Assembly (NCBI GenBank): GCA_019426215.1
Contig: CM033399.1
Location: 28,033,022 to 28,097,021, forward strand
From: Buddleja alternifolia
Taxonomy: Eukaryota; Streptophyta; Magnoliopsida; Lamiales; Scrophulariaceae
DNA: 64,000 nucleotides
Direction of reading: 5' to 3'
How positions within the stretch are numbered: the stretch's first letter is position 1; every line of letters begins with the position of its first letter. Both the position numbers and the translations under genes were made by a program. The notes beneath the pieces were generated by a model, which saw only the letters and a list, made by a program, of their open reading frames with translations, made no database searches and was not told the DNA's origin. This document shows positions 11,304 through 22,629 of this stretch, piece after piece.

Positions 11304-14300
11304 ATGTCATTTAAAACACAATTTCTGCAGAAAAATCATTCACTTTCAATCAAAGCTTTCTGCAAATTTCACTTCCTCTCTCAAAGCAAAAAGAAAAATC
11401 TCAGTTCATCTCTTTCACTAAAAATGGCACCAAAGAAATCTTCTGCTACTTCTATCGAGCCTACCATCAAGGTTACTGAAGGCCTTGTTGTCGATTGGAA
11501 ATTTCTTTATGAACATCCTCAAATCAACCTGACAGATATGATGGACATGGTAGTCAAGGCTGGGCTTAAAACTTTCCTGACTCAATACTCCTATGTATTT
11601 TCGACGGAAGTTGACACCTTCTGGAAGACTGCTAAACTCTCTGAGGACAAGAAGTCTATCTCTTGTCTAATTTCTCTATCCAAGAAGGAGCCATCCAAGG
11701 AATTTATTTTGTCTGCTGCCTCCATTGGCAAGAACTTCAATCTCCCAAAGGAGGGTGAGGCATTGGACTGCGTTACTTTGGATCAAATCAAGGAAGCATC
11801 GACAAACATGAGTGCTTACGACTGTGTACCCTACACACAGTACTTTGAAAAGAAAGAACTGGTATCCAAATACCGACTGATGGCTGATTTTTGCAGCAAG
11901 ATCATAGAATGCAGAGTGGGTACATTTGATAAGGTGAACCCAGTACAATTTCAGATGATGACGGCGATACTCCTCAACATCAAGATCAACTAGAGTGAGT
12001 ATATTTTTGGAAGGTTTTGGGACTGTTTAAGTGCCCTGAATAAACCTTATGGACTTATTTTGAGCGACTTATTGTATCGATCAAAGTGTGTACTACTCAT
12101 CTGGTCAACCGCTGAATAAGACCAAGTTGCTGGGAAGAAGGATTCTGAGTAATCTCTTCAATCCTCCCAAGGTTGGTGGTGCTGCTAGACCACTTTCTGA
12201 GCGTCTGGAAGTACGTCAAGCGTCCGATGAGGAAGCTGAGCGTCCAGTTCCAAAAGAAGCAGTGAAGCGTCCGGCTGCAACAAAGAAGAGGGCTCCCAGA
12301 AAGTCCAAGGCTCAAGTTGTTCCCTCTCCTCAAAAGGATGATGAGGAAACTGATGAGGATGCAGAGGACAAGTTACCTCTCAAGCGGAGGAAGCTGGAAG
12401 GCATCATTAAACAAATAGACTTCGAGGAACCAGTGTTGCTCCTCCCGCTCAAAAGCTCAAGCTGATTGAAGGAATCAATGTAAAGAAGATCTTTAAGCGT
12501 ACCAGGACAAGCAAGCGTCAAGTTGTTTCTGTTCTTGAGAAGCCTGAGACGGTTGAGCCAAGTGCTCAAATTGCAGATGAGCCAAGCGCTCAAGTTGCTG
12601 TTGAGACAAGTTCTCAAGGTAAGTTTATTTCTTCCCACAGCATTTCTATTCCTACATCGGTAGAAGATCCTACTCTTATAGAGGATAGTTCATGTATGAC
12701 AGCTTTAGTTCCAACTGCTGCTGAAGCATCAACAGATGTCCACCTAGATGTTGAGATGACAGAAGTTGTAGCTATTTCCAAAGACGTTGCCGCAGAAGCT
12801 GCTGCAATTGAAACTGAGGAACCTGCTCCCAAAGAGATTCAAACATCAATTCCTGTTCCGGCTATAACAGAGGCACGCTCAAAAGGTCAAAGCATTGTTG
12901 AAGACGTTACAGAGCCAAGGCACTTCTTCAAACTGGACACGCTGAAGACGATTGATCATTCAATCAACTATATGCCCCCAGCGCTCGAAGAAGATTTCAT
13001 TCCTGCAGGCTATAATGAAGAAAGATACATTGCTGCTGAGAATGAGATTGCCCTGCTGATTGATACTGACAATAAGATCAGGGATATAGTGTCAACCGCT
13101 AGGCAAGGAGGTAGAACTACTAGGTACAATGTAGATTTGGCCTACTACCTAGATTATGGGCACAGTAAGTCAACTGGTTTTGCTCTGAGAGACTAAAACA
13201 TCAGAGTGTATGATTTTTTTCACCCAGAGTTTCTCAACCCTTCTGAGAAAGTCTTAAATAGAGAAGGCTACACACATTTTTCTCTTATAGCAAACAGTGT
13301 TGAGAATAAGAATTCTGCTAATCATCTTCAACTGTGGAAGAATAAAGGAGTTCATGCCGGTGATCGTCTCTAACGGATTTGATCCAGACTGAAGCTGATG
13401 CATACTTTGACAGCGTCTGGAATGCCACCTATTAGACTGATAGATATCACTTTGAATCTATCAGAGATATCCATCATGAAGGCATTCGAGCTATGGTCAA
13501 TGCTGGACCAGACTACTGTTTGACTGAAGTTAACTGGGTCGAAGCGTATGTGGGTCATCGATATACTTTCACAGAATTAGTTCAAGCTCCCCATTTATTT
13601 GGCATAGGTATGCATGACAAGAAGAGTCAATTCGCCAAGTATTGCCTGAAGAAGCGTCAACAGAGAGTTGGACCTGTTCTCAAACTCCCAATTATGATTG
13701 AGCATCAAGAGCTTCACAGATTGTCCATTACTCCTCTCCATTTCAACTCTCAAACATCTACCAGTGGCAGCTCTTCCGTATCTAGCATGAGTTTCGCTCC
13801 AAGCCACTGCGAAGATAATCTTAATTTGATGGTGACGATTATGACTCCCCTATCTCTTTTTGACAGCATCTTCATTGCAAATCTCAGACAATGGAACGGC
13901 TCAGTACTCTACTCCTTTCGAGGATATCCATTGCTCCCTTCTATTCGCAAAGAGGTACTCAATCACTATGAGTTTGTCCTCTCACTGCTGGAAAGAAATC
14001 AGGGACTGGCTCAAGCTATCTATCCTTATCTATAAAAGTACTACAATTCGTACGTACCTAAATCTCAACGTCTCCAACATCTTCCAATAGATAGATTGAT
14101 TGGATTTTCTAGAGATTACTGCCCAAATGCGATTTTCTCTATCTGCCAAGCGTCGTCTAAAGTCTTCTCGAATCATGTGTTGGATATCATTGGTCCCATA
14201 TACATCAGGGCTATAGATAGTCCAATTCGCACATTCATTCAAGGTACTTGCCTTCCTTTTCAACATCTGACTGAACTTCTGGAAGCCGCTTCCAATTCTT

Positions 14301-15583
14301 TTGCCGATGTAGCAAATTGGAACTTCCAATTCGATGATTTTTGCCAACCAGAGTCGTTGCTTGAAGACGAATCTACTAAGTTGGTTGAAGTGTTTAAACC
14401 AGCAGAAGTCGCAAGTATTCCAGTGTCTATTGAAGAACCAGTTCAAGCGTCTCCACCAGAGGATATTTCTGACGTTCCTGAACTCGTTGATTCTGTTGCT
14501 GCTGATATTGCTGAGGATCTCTCAATTGATGTACGCGGTACAATTTTAGATCCTGCAATCAAGTTTGCCCTTGACTCACTCAAGCATACATCTAGATTCA
14601 AGAGACCGGCTCCTCAAGCGGTTCCAGGATGTGAATCAAGCGTTTGGACCTTTGCTGAAATCTGTATTAGAGGAGATAGGCAATCACGCTACTTAGAATG
14701 CCAAGAATCTCTTCACTGGATAAGACCGATTTAGCAAAGATTGAATCTCCAAAACTATGAATGCCCAGAATAGGTCATATGAATGGTTCTGCTCAAGCGG
14801 CTGTTGGTGAGTGTCAAAAAGAATTTCAAGAAATGAGTGACGCTACTCGAGCCAACCAACTAGCCATGAAAGAACAATTTGAAAAGCGTCTAGGACACCT
14901 GAGAGACCTCATTCAATGATGCTACCAGCGCTAAGATCCTCGCTTTGCAGGAACGTTTTGACAAGCGTCTGGATGATCTTACAGATTCTATGTCTCAAAT
15001 TGCTCATCAGGTCAGTTTATTCACAGAACATTTTCTGAAGAATGATGATGGCAATAAGGGGGAAGAGAAAAGGAAAGGAAAGAAGAGGAGAGCATCCAGT
15101 TCAAGTGCTCAAGAACCTCCGAAGCGTTAGCTACTATCTCCTTCTCCTCCTCTTTGCTACGTGTCCCATCTTGGATAACTGCTGTTGGGGTAAGTGATTC
15201 AGCTGGAGAGCGCCTAGTAGAACGCTAAGAGAACCTCCACTAGCACTGTATCCAAATCTAATAATACCTTCAAGAGCACGGCTTGAACAGTTTGACATTC
15301 CTCTTCAAAGAGCATCTATTCCAGAACCTACAGATCCAAGAATTTTAGCTGAAGAGAGGCAGATGACTGACTTCATCCGAACTTTCAAAATTTGCCTAAG
15401 GTATATTTGTCTTGACCCAACTGATTGGGACAAACACTTTAATGCTTTCAAGAAGAGACAAAAGGAAGAAAATAAGCTCATAATCAACAAAGATCATGAA
15501 GCGATGATGACTTTGGAAGGTAACCTAATTGAAGCTATCCGAGCTGAAATGCCCAATCGATACAAAGTTAGACCAAGTCTTTA
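11304..15583 (+). pseudogene. element A extra ORF downstream of pol (env-like position)
   Basis: A long reading unit follows pol, where SIRE elements carry an env-like or additional ORF. Two in-frame ATGs occur, at 11304 and 11424; the second has the better plant context (AAAATGGC). The first 230 residues form a compact domain resembling plant-transposon extra-ORF domains. Acidic and Lys/Arg-rich low-complexity sequence follows, then further globular stretches and a C-terminal coiled coil with a KRKGKKRR basic tract near 15070. Stops include TAG 11991-11993, TGA 12463-12465 and TAA 13194-13196, with several frame changes. I see no clear signal peptide or membrane anchor, so an envelope role is not supported by this copy. 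Confidence 0.65.
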
Positions 15584-15801
15584 AGGTTTCTTTGATTTAC
15601 ATTATCTATATTCTTGTCTCATATGTAATTTTTGTTTAGTTGTAAAAATGCTTGTAATCATTGATATATATAAAATGCATTTTTCAGCTGAAACATCTCG
15701 TTGAAGCGTAACTAACTTTAACTAACGTTATCTAACCAAAGCTAACTTTTATTTTGGCTGTCTAACTCTTGAACTATAAAAGATTAAGTATTGCCATAAT
15801 C

Positions 15802-15815
15802 AAAAAAGGGGAAAT
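15802..15815 (+). promoter_or_regulatory. element A polypurine tract
   Basis: AAAAAAGGGGAAAT lies directly before the 3' LTR and would prime plus-strand DNA synthesis. Confidence 0.88.
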
Positions 15816-17381
15816 TGTTAGGAATTTCATGTTTGATGTTTTGATGATGACAATTAGGACTTTATATTAGACCCCAAAATATGTAAGTTTGATTTTAGTA
15901 GAAATCATGTATAAGTTCTGAATTTTTAGATTTGTACTAGGCTTTATAGGCTTTGTTTTGTTGTTATTCTAGATTGTTAGGCTAAGTAGTCTTAGGCTGA
16001 GCGTCTGATAATTTCTGAGTGAATTTATCAGTGGTAAAGTTTGAAGACTCAAGCGCCTGAAGTCTGAATGAAGATGAAGTCTCCAAGCGTCCAAATGACT
16101 AGCTATATCAAGCGTCACCTTATAGGACAGAAATGATTCAAGGATGGATATGTGTCTATCCATGACTGATTTCACCTGAATTTATTTCTAAGTTCAGAAG
16201 GAGTTTAATGTAAATATTCTCAATGCATTAAGTGCCAACGGGCATTTAATTCAAATGCATTAAATTCTGATAAGAGCATTAAATGTGATAAGCACTTTCA
16301 GACGTATGGAGAAGCCACCCTATTGGACTGTTAACTATTCATAGACTGCAGCACCAACTTTTGTGCAGCAGATTTTCAGGAAAAAGGACTAAAGTTGTTT
16401 ACTCGCGGAAGTGAGAGACACGCTCCTGTGCATGTGTCAAACGGACACTTTCTCCAAGAATGCCTATAAATAGGACTTCAACAACAAGCTATACACAATT
16501 GATTTCCAAGCCAAATTGCTGTTGCTTTGAAGTCTCATTCCTTAAACTCTCAGAAAAGCCAGAATATTCAAGAAAACATTCTCTTTGCTTTTCTTCAATT
16601 CCTGAGACAGTCAACCAATATCTTAAACATTCTTTTCGAAGAAACCACATTACTATTGAGATATTTCCAGTTGTTTGAACTTCATCAAAATCAAACAAAC
16701 AGTTTAGAAAACCCCATCCAAGCCTCGCGATCTGTGTGAAGTTGAAGTTGGATACTTGTATTATTTCTGGGTGAAAGAAGCAAGGGGATTGAAGTGATTT
16801 GGAGCAGAAATCTATGTGATCAAGGAGCTCAAGTCATCGACATCTATCTCTCCCTAATTTGTAGAAGATTCTGTGTGATTCTTTGAGAATCATTTTAGTG
16901 GATTGCCTCCAAGTGTTCAAGGAGAAGAAGGACGTAGTTGGGATTACACCGCCCAACGAATCTTACAAATATTGTGTCATTTACTTTACAGTCAATTCTC
17001 TTATTTATCATATCATTGCATAAATTGATTAAGTAAAACACAATCTAACGCTAAGCAACTAACAAACAACTTGTGACGCTAAAGATTTCAAAAAGAGAAG
17101 ACTCTAAAATTATTCCGCTGTGCTAACATTGATTAGAGAATGAACGCTTAAACCTACATGGTTAAAGTATTCAAATCTTAAAGTCTAAGTTAACCTTTTA
17201 AAACAGTCTTTCATTAGAAGCTTAGCCTAAGCGTCTATATCTCAAGTAAACGCTCAGTCAAGCGTCTACATTTCAAGCATCCAAAACCTTCTTAATACGA
17301 AACTTTTTGAAGTCGAAAAAGACTTCAAGGTCAATTCAATCCCCCCTTCTAGACCCTTTCGTATACCACTTGGGACCAACA
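15816..17381 (+). repeat. element A 3' LTR
   Basis: This 1566-bp LTR starts TGTTAGGAA and ends GGGACCAACA. It differs from the 5' LTR at many scattered sites and by small indels, for example an extra ~20-bp AAAGATTTC segment near 17085. It has unique variants not shared with either the 5' LTR or the element B LTR. Confidence 0.92.
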
Positions 17382-17790
17382 ACAGCAAACCCAAGTACTA
17401 TTACATATGAAAAATTGTATTATAACAACTGAAAGGATGTATTTAATAAATATAAAGAACGTATGTCAACATTGAAGATGATGTATTAGTTGTGAATGAA
17501 CGACGCACGTTTTTAGCAAAATGACGTATGTACATTGTCTAATGACATATGTGGTCAACAAAGTTGAAGTATTAGTACATATAAATTATACATTTGAAAT
17601 GACGTATTTCAATAACAAACCGAAGTACTATTACATATGAAATATTGTATTGTAACAACTGAAAGGATGTATTCAATAAATATAAAGGACGTATGTTAGC
17701 ATTGAAGATGACGTATTAGGTGTGAAGGAACAACGTACGTTTTTAGCATAATGACGTGTGTACATTGTCTAATGACGTATGTGGTCATAA
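17382..17790. repeat. 230-bp direct repeat dimer
   Basis: The words AAGTACTATTACATATGAAA, AACTGAAAGGATGTATT and AATGACGTATGTGG recur 230 bp apart, giving one full and one partial copy. No ORF is present. It runs directly into the satellite array without a visible boundary signature. Confidence 0.8.
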
Positions 17791-19200
17791 TTTATTGACA
17801 GTTTTGCGCGATTTCACGAGAAAATCCATAACTTATTGTACAATGCCCGGAATCATAAAATATTTTTTTTATTTCATATTGGACACATAGTTATTTCTAT
17901 AAATGTATGAAACATTTTCAAAAAAAGTCTAGTATAAAATAGATTTAGCTTCAAACGCAACCTTAAATTTATTAACAGTTTTGCACGACTTCACGAGAAA
18001 GTCCATAACGTATTATAAAATACTCAGAATCATAAACCATTTTTTCTATTTCATAGTAGACACTTAGGTATTTCTAGAAATGTATCACACATTATCAAAA
18101 AACGTCTAGTATGAAATAGATTTGGCTTCAAATGTAAGCTTAAATTTATTGACAGTTTTGCGCGACTTCACGAGAAAGTCTATAACGTATTGTACAATAC
18201 TCAGAATCACAATTTTTTTTTACATAGTAGACACATAGGACTTTTAAATGTATGTATCACATATTATCAAAAAAGTTCTAGCATAAAACAGATTTGGGTT
18301 TAAATGTAAGCTTAAATTTATTGACAGTTTTGCGCGACTTCACGAGAAAGCCCATAACGTATTGTACAATGCTCGGAATCATAAAATATATTTTTTTAAT
18401 AGTAGACACATTGGGATTTCCAGAAATATATCATACATTATCAAAAAAATTCTAGTATAAAACAGATTTGGCTTCAAACGTAACCTTAAATTTATTAACA
18501 GTTTTGCGCGACTTCACGAGAAAGTCCATAACGTATTGTAAAATACTCGAAATCATAAAAAAATTTATTTCGTTGATAGTAGACACATAGAGATTTCTAG
18601 AAATGTATCACACATTATCAAAAAAGGTCTAGTATAAAACAAATTTGGCTTCAAATGTAAGCTTAAATTTATTGATAGTTTTGCGCGACTTCACGAGAAA
18701 GTCCATAACGTATTACACAATGCTCGAAATCATAAACCATTTTTTTTATTTCATAGAAGACACATAGGGCTTTCCATGAATGCATTCACACATTATCAAA
18801 AACATTCTAATATAAAAACAGATTTGGCTTCAAACATAAGCTTAAATGTATTAACAGTTTTGCACGATTTCATGAGAACGTCCACAACGCATTGTACAAT
18901 GCTCGAAATCATAACCATTTTTTTTAATTTCAAATTAACACATAGGTCTTTCCATAAATGCATCACACATTATCAAAAACATTCTAGTATAAAATAAATT
19001 TGGCTTCAAATGTGAGCTTAAATTTATTGATAGTTTTGCGCGACTTCACGAGAAAGTACATAACGTATTGTACAATGCTCGGAATCATAAACCAATTTTT
19101 TCATTCATAGTAGACACACAGGGCTTTCCAAAATATATTACACATTATCAAAAATGTTCTAGTATAAAACAGATTTAGGTTCAAACATAAGCTTAAATTT
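17791..19200. repeat. satellite-like array, eight ~176-bp monomers
   Basis: Monomers start near 17791, 17968, 18145, 18317, 18491, 18668, 18847 and 19023, with spacing 172-179 bp. Each carries TTTTGCGCGACTTCACGAG, CATAACGTATTGTACAATGC and CACATTATCAAAAA. The reverse complement of the monomer aligns along its whole length with the internal repeats of the Mutator-like elements at 32032-32575 and 37244-37620. Confidence 0.9.
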
Positions 19201-19368
19201 GTTAATAGTTTACTACAATCATACTTCATGTTCTCTTTATTTATACTTCATCTCTAGTGTATGCAGAACATCAAGTAGTAACTTTCACCTAGGTTCAGTA
19301 TAATGTAATCATAACTTGATGTTGAGGTAAAAGTGGTGCTGCGATGTGCACTTTTGGGGGGTTAAACA
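19201..19368. other. unassigned spacer before element B
   Basis: A short AT-rich stretch ends in a GGGGGGTTAAAC tract just before SIRE pol sequence resumes. I see no terminal repeat, LTR or ORF that would explain the junction. Confidence 0.5.
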
Positions 19369-20436
19369 GGTATACTTGGTGATAGTAGATGATTTCTCTC
19401 GATTATTGGGTGGAATTTCTTGTCATCCAAAGTGCGACATGTGACAAGTTAACAAGCTATTCCGGCAACTTCAAACATTGAAAAATCTTAAGGTTGCAAG
19501 AATAAGAAGTGATCACGGTACTGAATTTACTAACAAGGTTGTTGAGAAGTTTTGTGCAGAGAATGGAATACATCATGAGTATTCAGCTCCTAGAACTCCA
19601 CAACAGAATGGATTTGCTGAGCACCCGAACAGAACGCTCAAGGAAGCTGCCACGACAATGTTAGCAGAGTCCAAGCTTGCTCCTAGGTTTTGGGCCGAAG
19701 TGATCAACATTGCTTATTACACTCAAAACCGGTGCATGAACAACAAACAGCATGAAAAATCCTTATGAACTATGGAAGGGACGTAAGCCAAATGTTTCAT
19801 ATTTTCACGTCTTTGGTTCTAATGCTTTATCCATAATAATGGATCCCAAAGCCTAAAGACATTTGTACCTAAAGCGGATGAGGGAATCTTCTAGGCTATG
19901 CCAAGAATGGAAAGAATTTTCGCATCCTAAATTAAGATCAAATCGAAGGTTGAGGAATCTATTCATGTTGTTTTTGATGATGCTAACCAAGAACCGAGTA
20001 AGGTTAATATAAATGATGTAGGAGTTTGAAGATCTATGTCATCAGCGTCTAAGATCACCATTAATATGATAGTGGACGCGATGAGAATCTCAGTGCCACT
20101 CCTAAGATTACTCGTGAGGTTACTCTGGATAACATGTAAGAAATACTGATGACATGAAGAAGTGATCATCAAGAGCAACAAGGATTTGTGAACTTGAAGC
20201 GCCTAGGCAAGAAGGTATTCAAGCGTCTGATCGTCAAGCGCCTGTTCAACCACTTAACCCTTTTCAACCAGATAGACTATGGCTGCGTGATCATCCACCT
20301 GAGCAGATTATTGGAGATATTGGAGCGCCTGTTAGGACTAGAGCCGCTACATTCAATGAGGCCATGTTCGCAAGCTTTCTATCTCAACTGGAACCTAAAA
20401 GTGGATGAAGCGCTAAGCGATCCAAGTTGGATTTAA
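19369..20436 (+). pseudogene. pol: element B integrase fragment
   Basis: The fragment starts after the integrase zinc domain. The second catalytic Asp (RSDHGTEF) and the Glu motif (QQNGFAEHPNRT) are visible in 19478-19768. Frequent one-base indels then break the frame through the linker to 20436. It cannot be functional. Confidence 0.85.
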
Positions 20437-21420
20437 TTCATGCAAGAAGAGCTAATCAGTTTGAACGTAGTAAGGTTTGGACGCTAGTACCAAGACCAAC
20501 TCACCAAGGAGTCATTGGAACTAGATGGGTTTATAGAAACAAGATGGATGAGAATGGCACTGTAATAAGAAACAAGGCCAGACTCGTTGCTCAAGGATAT
20601 TGCCAAGAAGAGGGCATTGACTTTGATGATACATATGCTCCTGTCGCCCGTCTTGAAGCAATCCGCATGTTTTCTATCATATGCAGCGTTCAACAAGTTT
20701 ACAGTATATCAGATGGACGTAAAGAGTGCCTTCTTGAATGGTAACTCCAAGAAGAAGTATATGTGGAGCAACCACCGGGGTTCATCAACAACCATGGTAA
20801 GGGTATGGTTTACAAGCTAGACAAAGCACCTTATGGCTTAAGCAAGCACCCCGAGCATGGTATGACACTCTCTCTATCTTTCTTATTGGTAAAGGTTTTT
20901 CAAAAGGCAACATTGATACAACTTTATTTAAATTACCAATAACGAAGATATTCTCTTAGTCCAAATTTATGTTGATGATATATATTTGGCTCTACGAACA
21001 GCGTTTGTGTGAGAATTTTCGAAAATGATGCAAGAACAATTTGAAATGAGCATAATGGGTGAATTAACTTTCTTCTTAGGATTACAAGTTAAACAACTCC
21101 CTAATGGCATATTTATTAACCAAGCTAAATATACAAGAGATATGATTAAGAATTTGGTATGGAAAATGCATCATATTCAAAAATTCCAATGAGCCAAACG
21201 CTTAAGTTATATAAAAATGAAAGTGGAAAGAAGTTGATATCACTAATTATAGAGGTATCATTGGATCACTTCTTTATCTTACTGCCAGTAGACCTGATAT
21301 TATGTTTTCGGTATGCATGTGTGCACGATTTCAAGCTGATCCTAAAAGTCACACTTAATTGCTGCCAAGAAGCTCCTTAAATACCTAAAAGGCACACAAA
21401 ATGTGGCTTATGGTATCCTA
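20427..21420 (+). pseudogene. pol: element B reverse transcriptase, many frameshifts
   Basis: The sequence matches element A RT (9092-10084) base for base over long runs but is split by at least a dozen one-base deletions, mostly in runs of 2-5 identical bases, including one beside the YVDD box near 20975. Substitutions relative to A are very few. Confidence 0.85.
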
Positions 21421-21908
21421 GGGATTCTCCTTTTGAACTAATTGGTTACTCAGATACAATTTTGCAGGTTGCAAAATAGATCGTAACAGTACTAGTGGTA
21501 CATGTCAATTTCTAGGTGATAGGTTAGTTTCATGGCATAGCAAGAAACAACAATCCATAGCTACCTCTACAGCCGAGCTGAGTATGTAGTTGCAGGAAGT
21601 TTTGTTGTGCACAAGTGTTATGGATGAGGCAACAACTTAGATATTATGGTATAATCCTAGGTCCAACCCCCATTCATTGTGATAACCAAAGCGCTCTCGC
21701 CATGACTCAAAACCCCGTTCTCCATTCCAAAACTAAACATATTGACATTAGATACCATTTCCTTCGTGACCATGTTCAAAAGAAAGATATCTCCATGCAC
21801 TTTATTAGAACTGACAAACAATTGGCAGATATCTTTACTAAAGCGCTCAACGAACAACGTTTTCTCACTTTGAGAAGTGAATTAGGTATGATTGATTTAA
21901 ACGCTTAA
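21421..21908 (+). pseudogene. pol: element B RNase H
   Basis: This is homologous to element A 10085-10571. The last 97 codons (21615-21908) are open and identical to A; the N-terminal part is broken by indels near 21460, 21575 and 21602. Confidence 0.85.
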
Positions 21909-22629
21909 TTATTTTGCATCATACTTTATTAGACATTAAGGGGAATCCACTTGATTTATGTCTAAAAGATTTTCTTTGAAAAGATTGGTACAAGTTATCA
22001 AATTTAGGAGGAACCTTAAAATTGTACTTGAACATAACTGAAAGCGTCAATGATCAAAATTTTCAGATGCATGATCATCAACGCTCAATATTATTTATGC
22101 ATAAAATATTGGACGCTCAAACATAAAAAGAACTTTGATCTCAAGCGTCGATATTACACAGTTATAATAATACCAAGAAGTGTTATACCAACAGTGGTAT
22201 CAGTTAAGCGTTGAACCAATTCCATTCAACACTTAATATAAAATTGTTTATAAAAGTCATGCATAAATTTTACACGCTTCTTGAAGAAGTGGATAGTCTC
22301 AAAAGTCTATTGTGTACTCTATTCACACGCTTCTATCACATCAAACTAGCGGGTAATCAAAAACTTTTTAAAATGACGGTTCAGAGATAGCACGTATTTG
22401 TGTACGTGTTAGTGTACCATTAGGCGCATGTGTTACACTCTGAAAATGCCAAACGTTTTTAAATTTTAACTCGGATGTCAAATCTTTAAATATGGAATTA
22501 TCAAATGTAACTTCTCTCTCTTACACAAAACTCGCGTCCGCAGTTATTTTAATGGCTGAGATTAAAATTCTTTACACGTGTCTAAATCCTACAGAGACTA
22601 AAGAACACTAGTTTCAAAAATTCATTACT

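Larger units (their letters stand above)
3652..17381 (+). mobile_element. element A: SIRE-type Copia LTR retrotransposon, 13.7 kb, defective
   Basis: The order is LTR, tRNA-iMet primer site, gag with zinc knuckle, protease, integrase, RT, RNase H, a long extra ORF, polypurine tract, LTR. Integrase ahead of RT defines Copia (Ty1-like). LTRs of about 1.55 kb, a length near 14 kb and an extra ORF between pol and the 3' LTR are typical of the SIRE/Maximus lineage. Gag and pol contain several stops and frameshifts, so the copy cannot encode its own polyprotein. The 5 bp outside the two LTRs (AAATT and ACAGC) do not match, so this LTR pair may not come from one insertion. Confidence 0.9.

Noticed and set aside
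12097..12832. Minus-strand ORFs opposite the SIRE extra ORF (also 23422-24157)
   Set aside because: They mirror codon bias of the sense strand and have no motifs.
11304..15583. True envelope glycoprotein in the SIRE extra ORF
   Set aside because: The position is env-like, but I see no signal peptide, cleavage site or membrane anchor, and the frame is broken.
17791..19200. CRISPR-like array
   Set aside because: Units are ~176 bp with no short repeat and unique spacer pattern; this is a plant satellite-type tandem.
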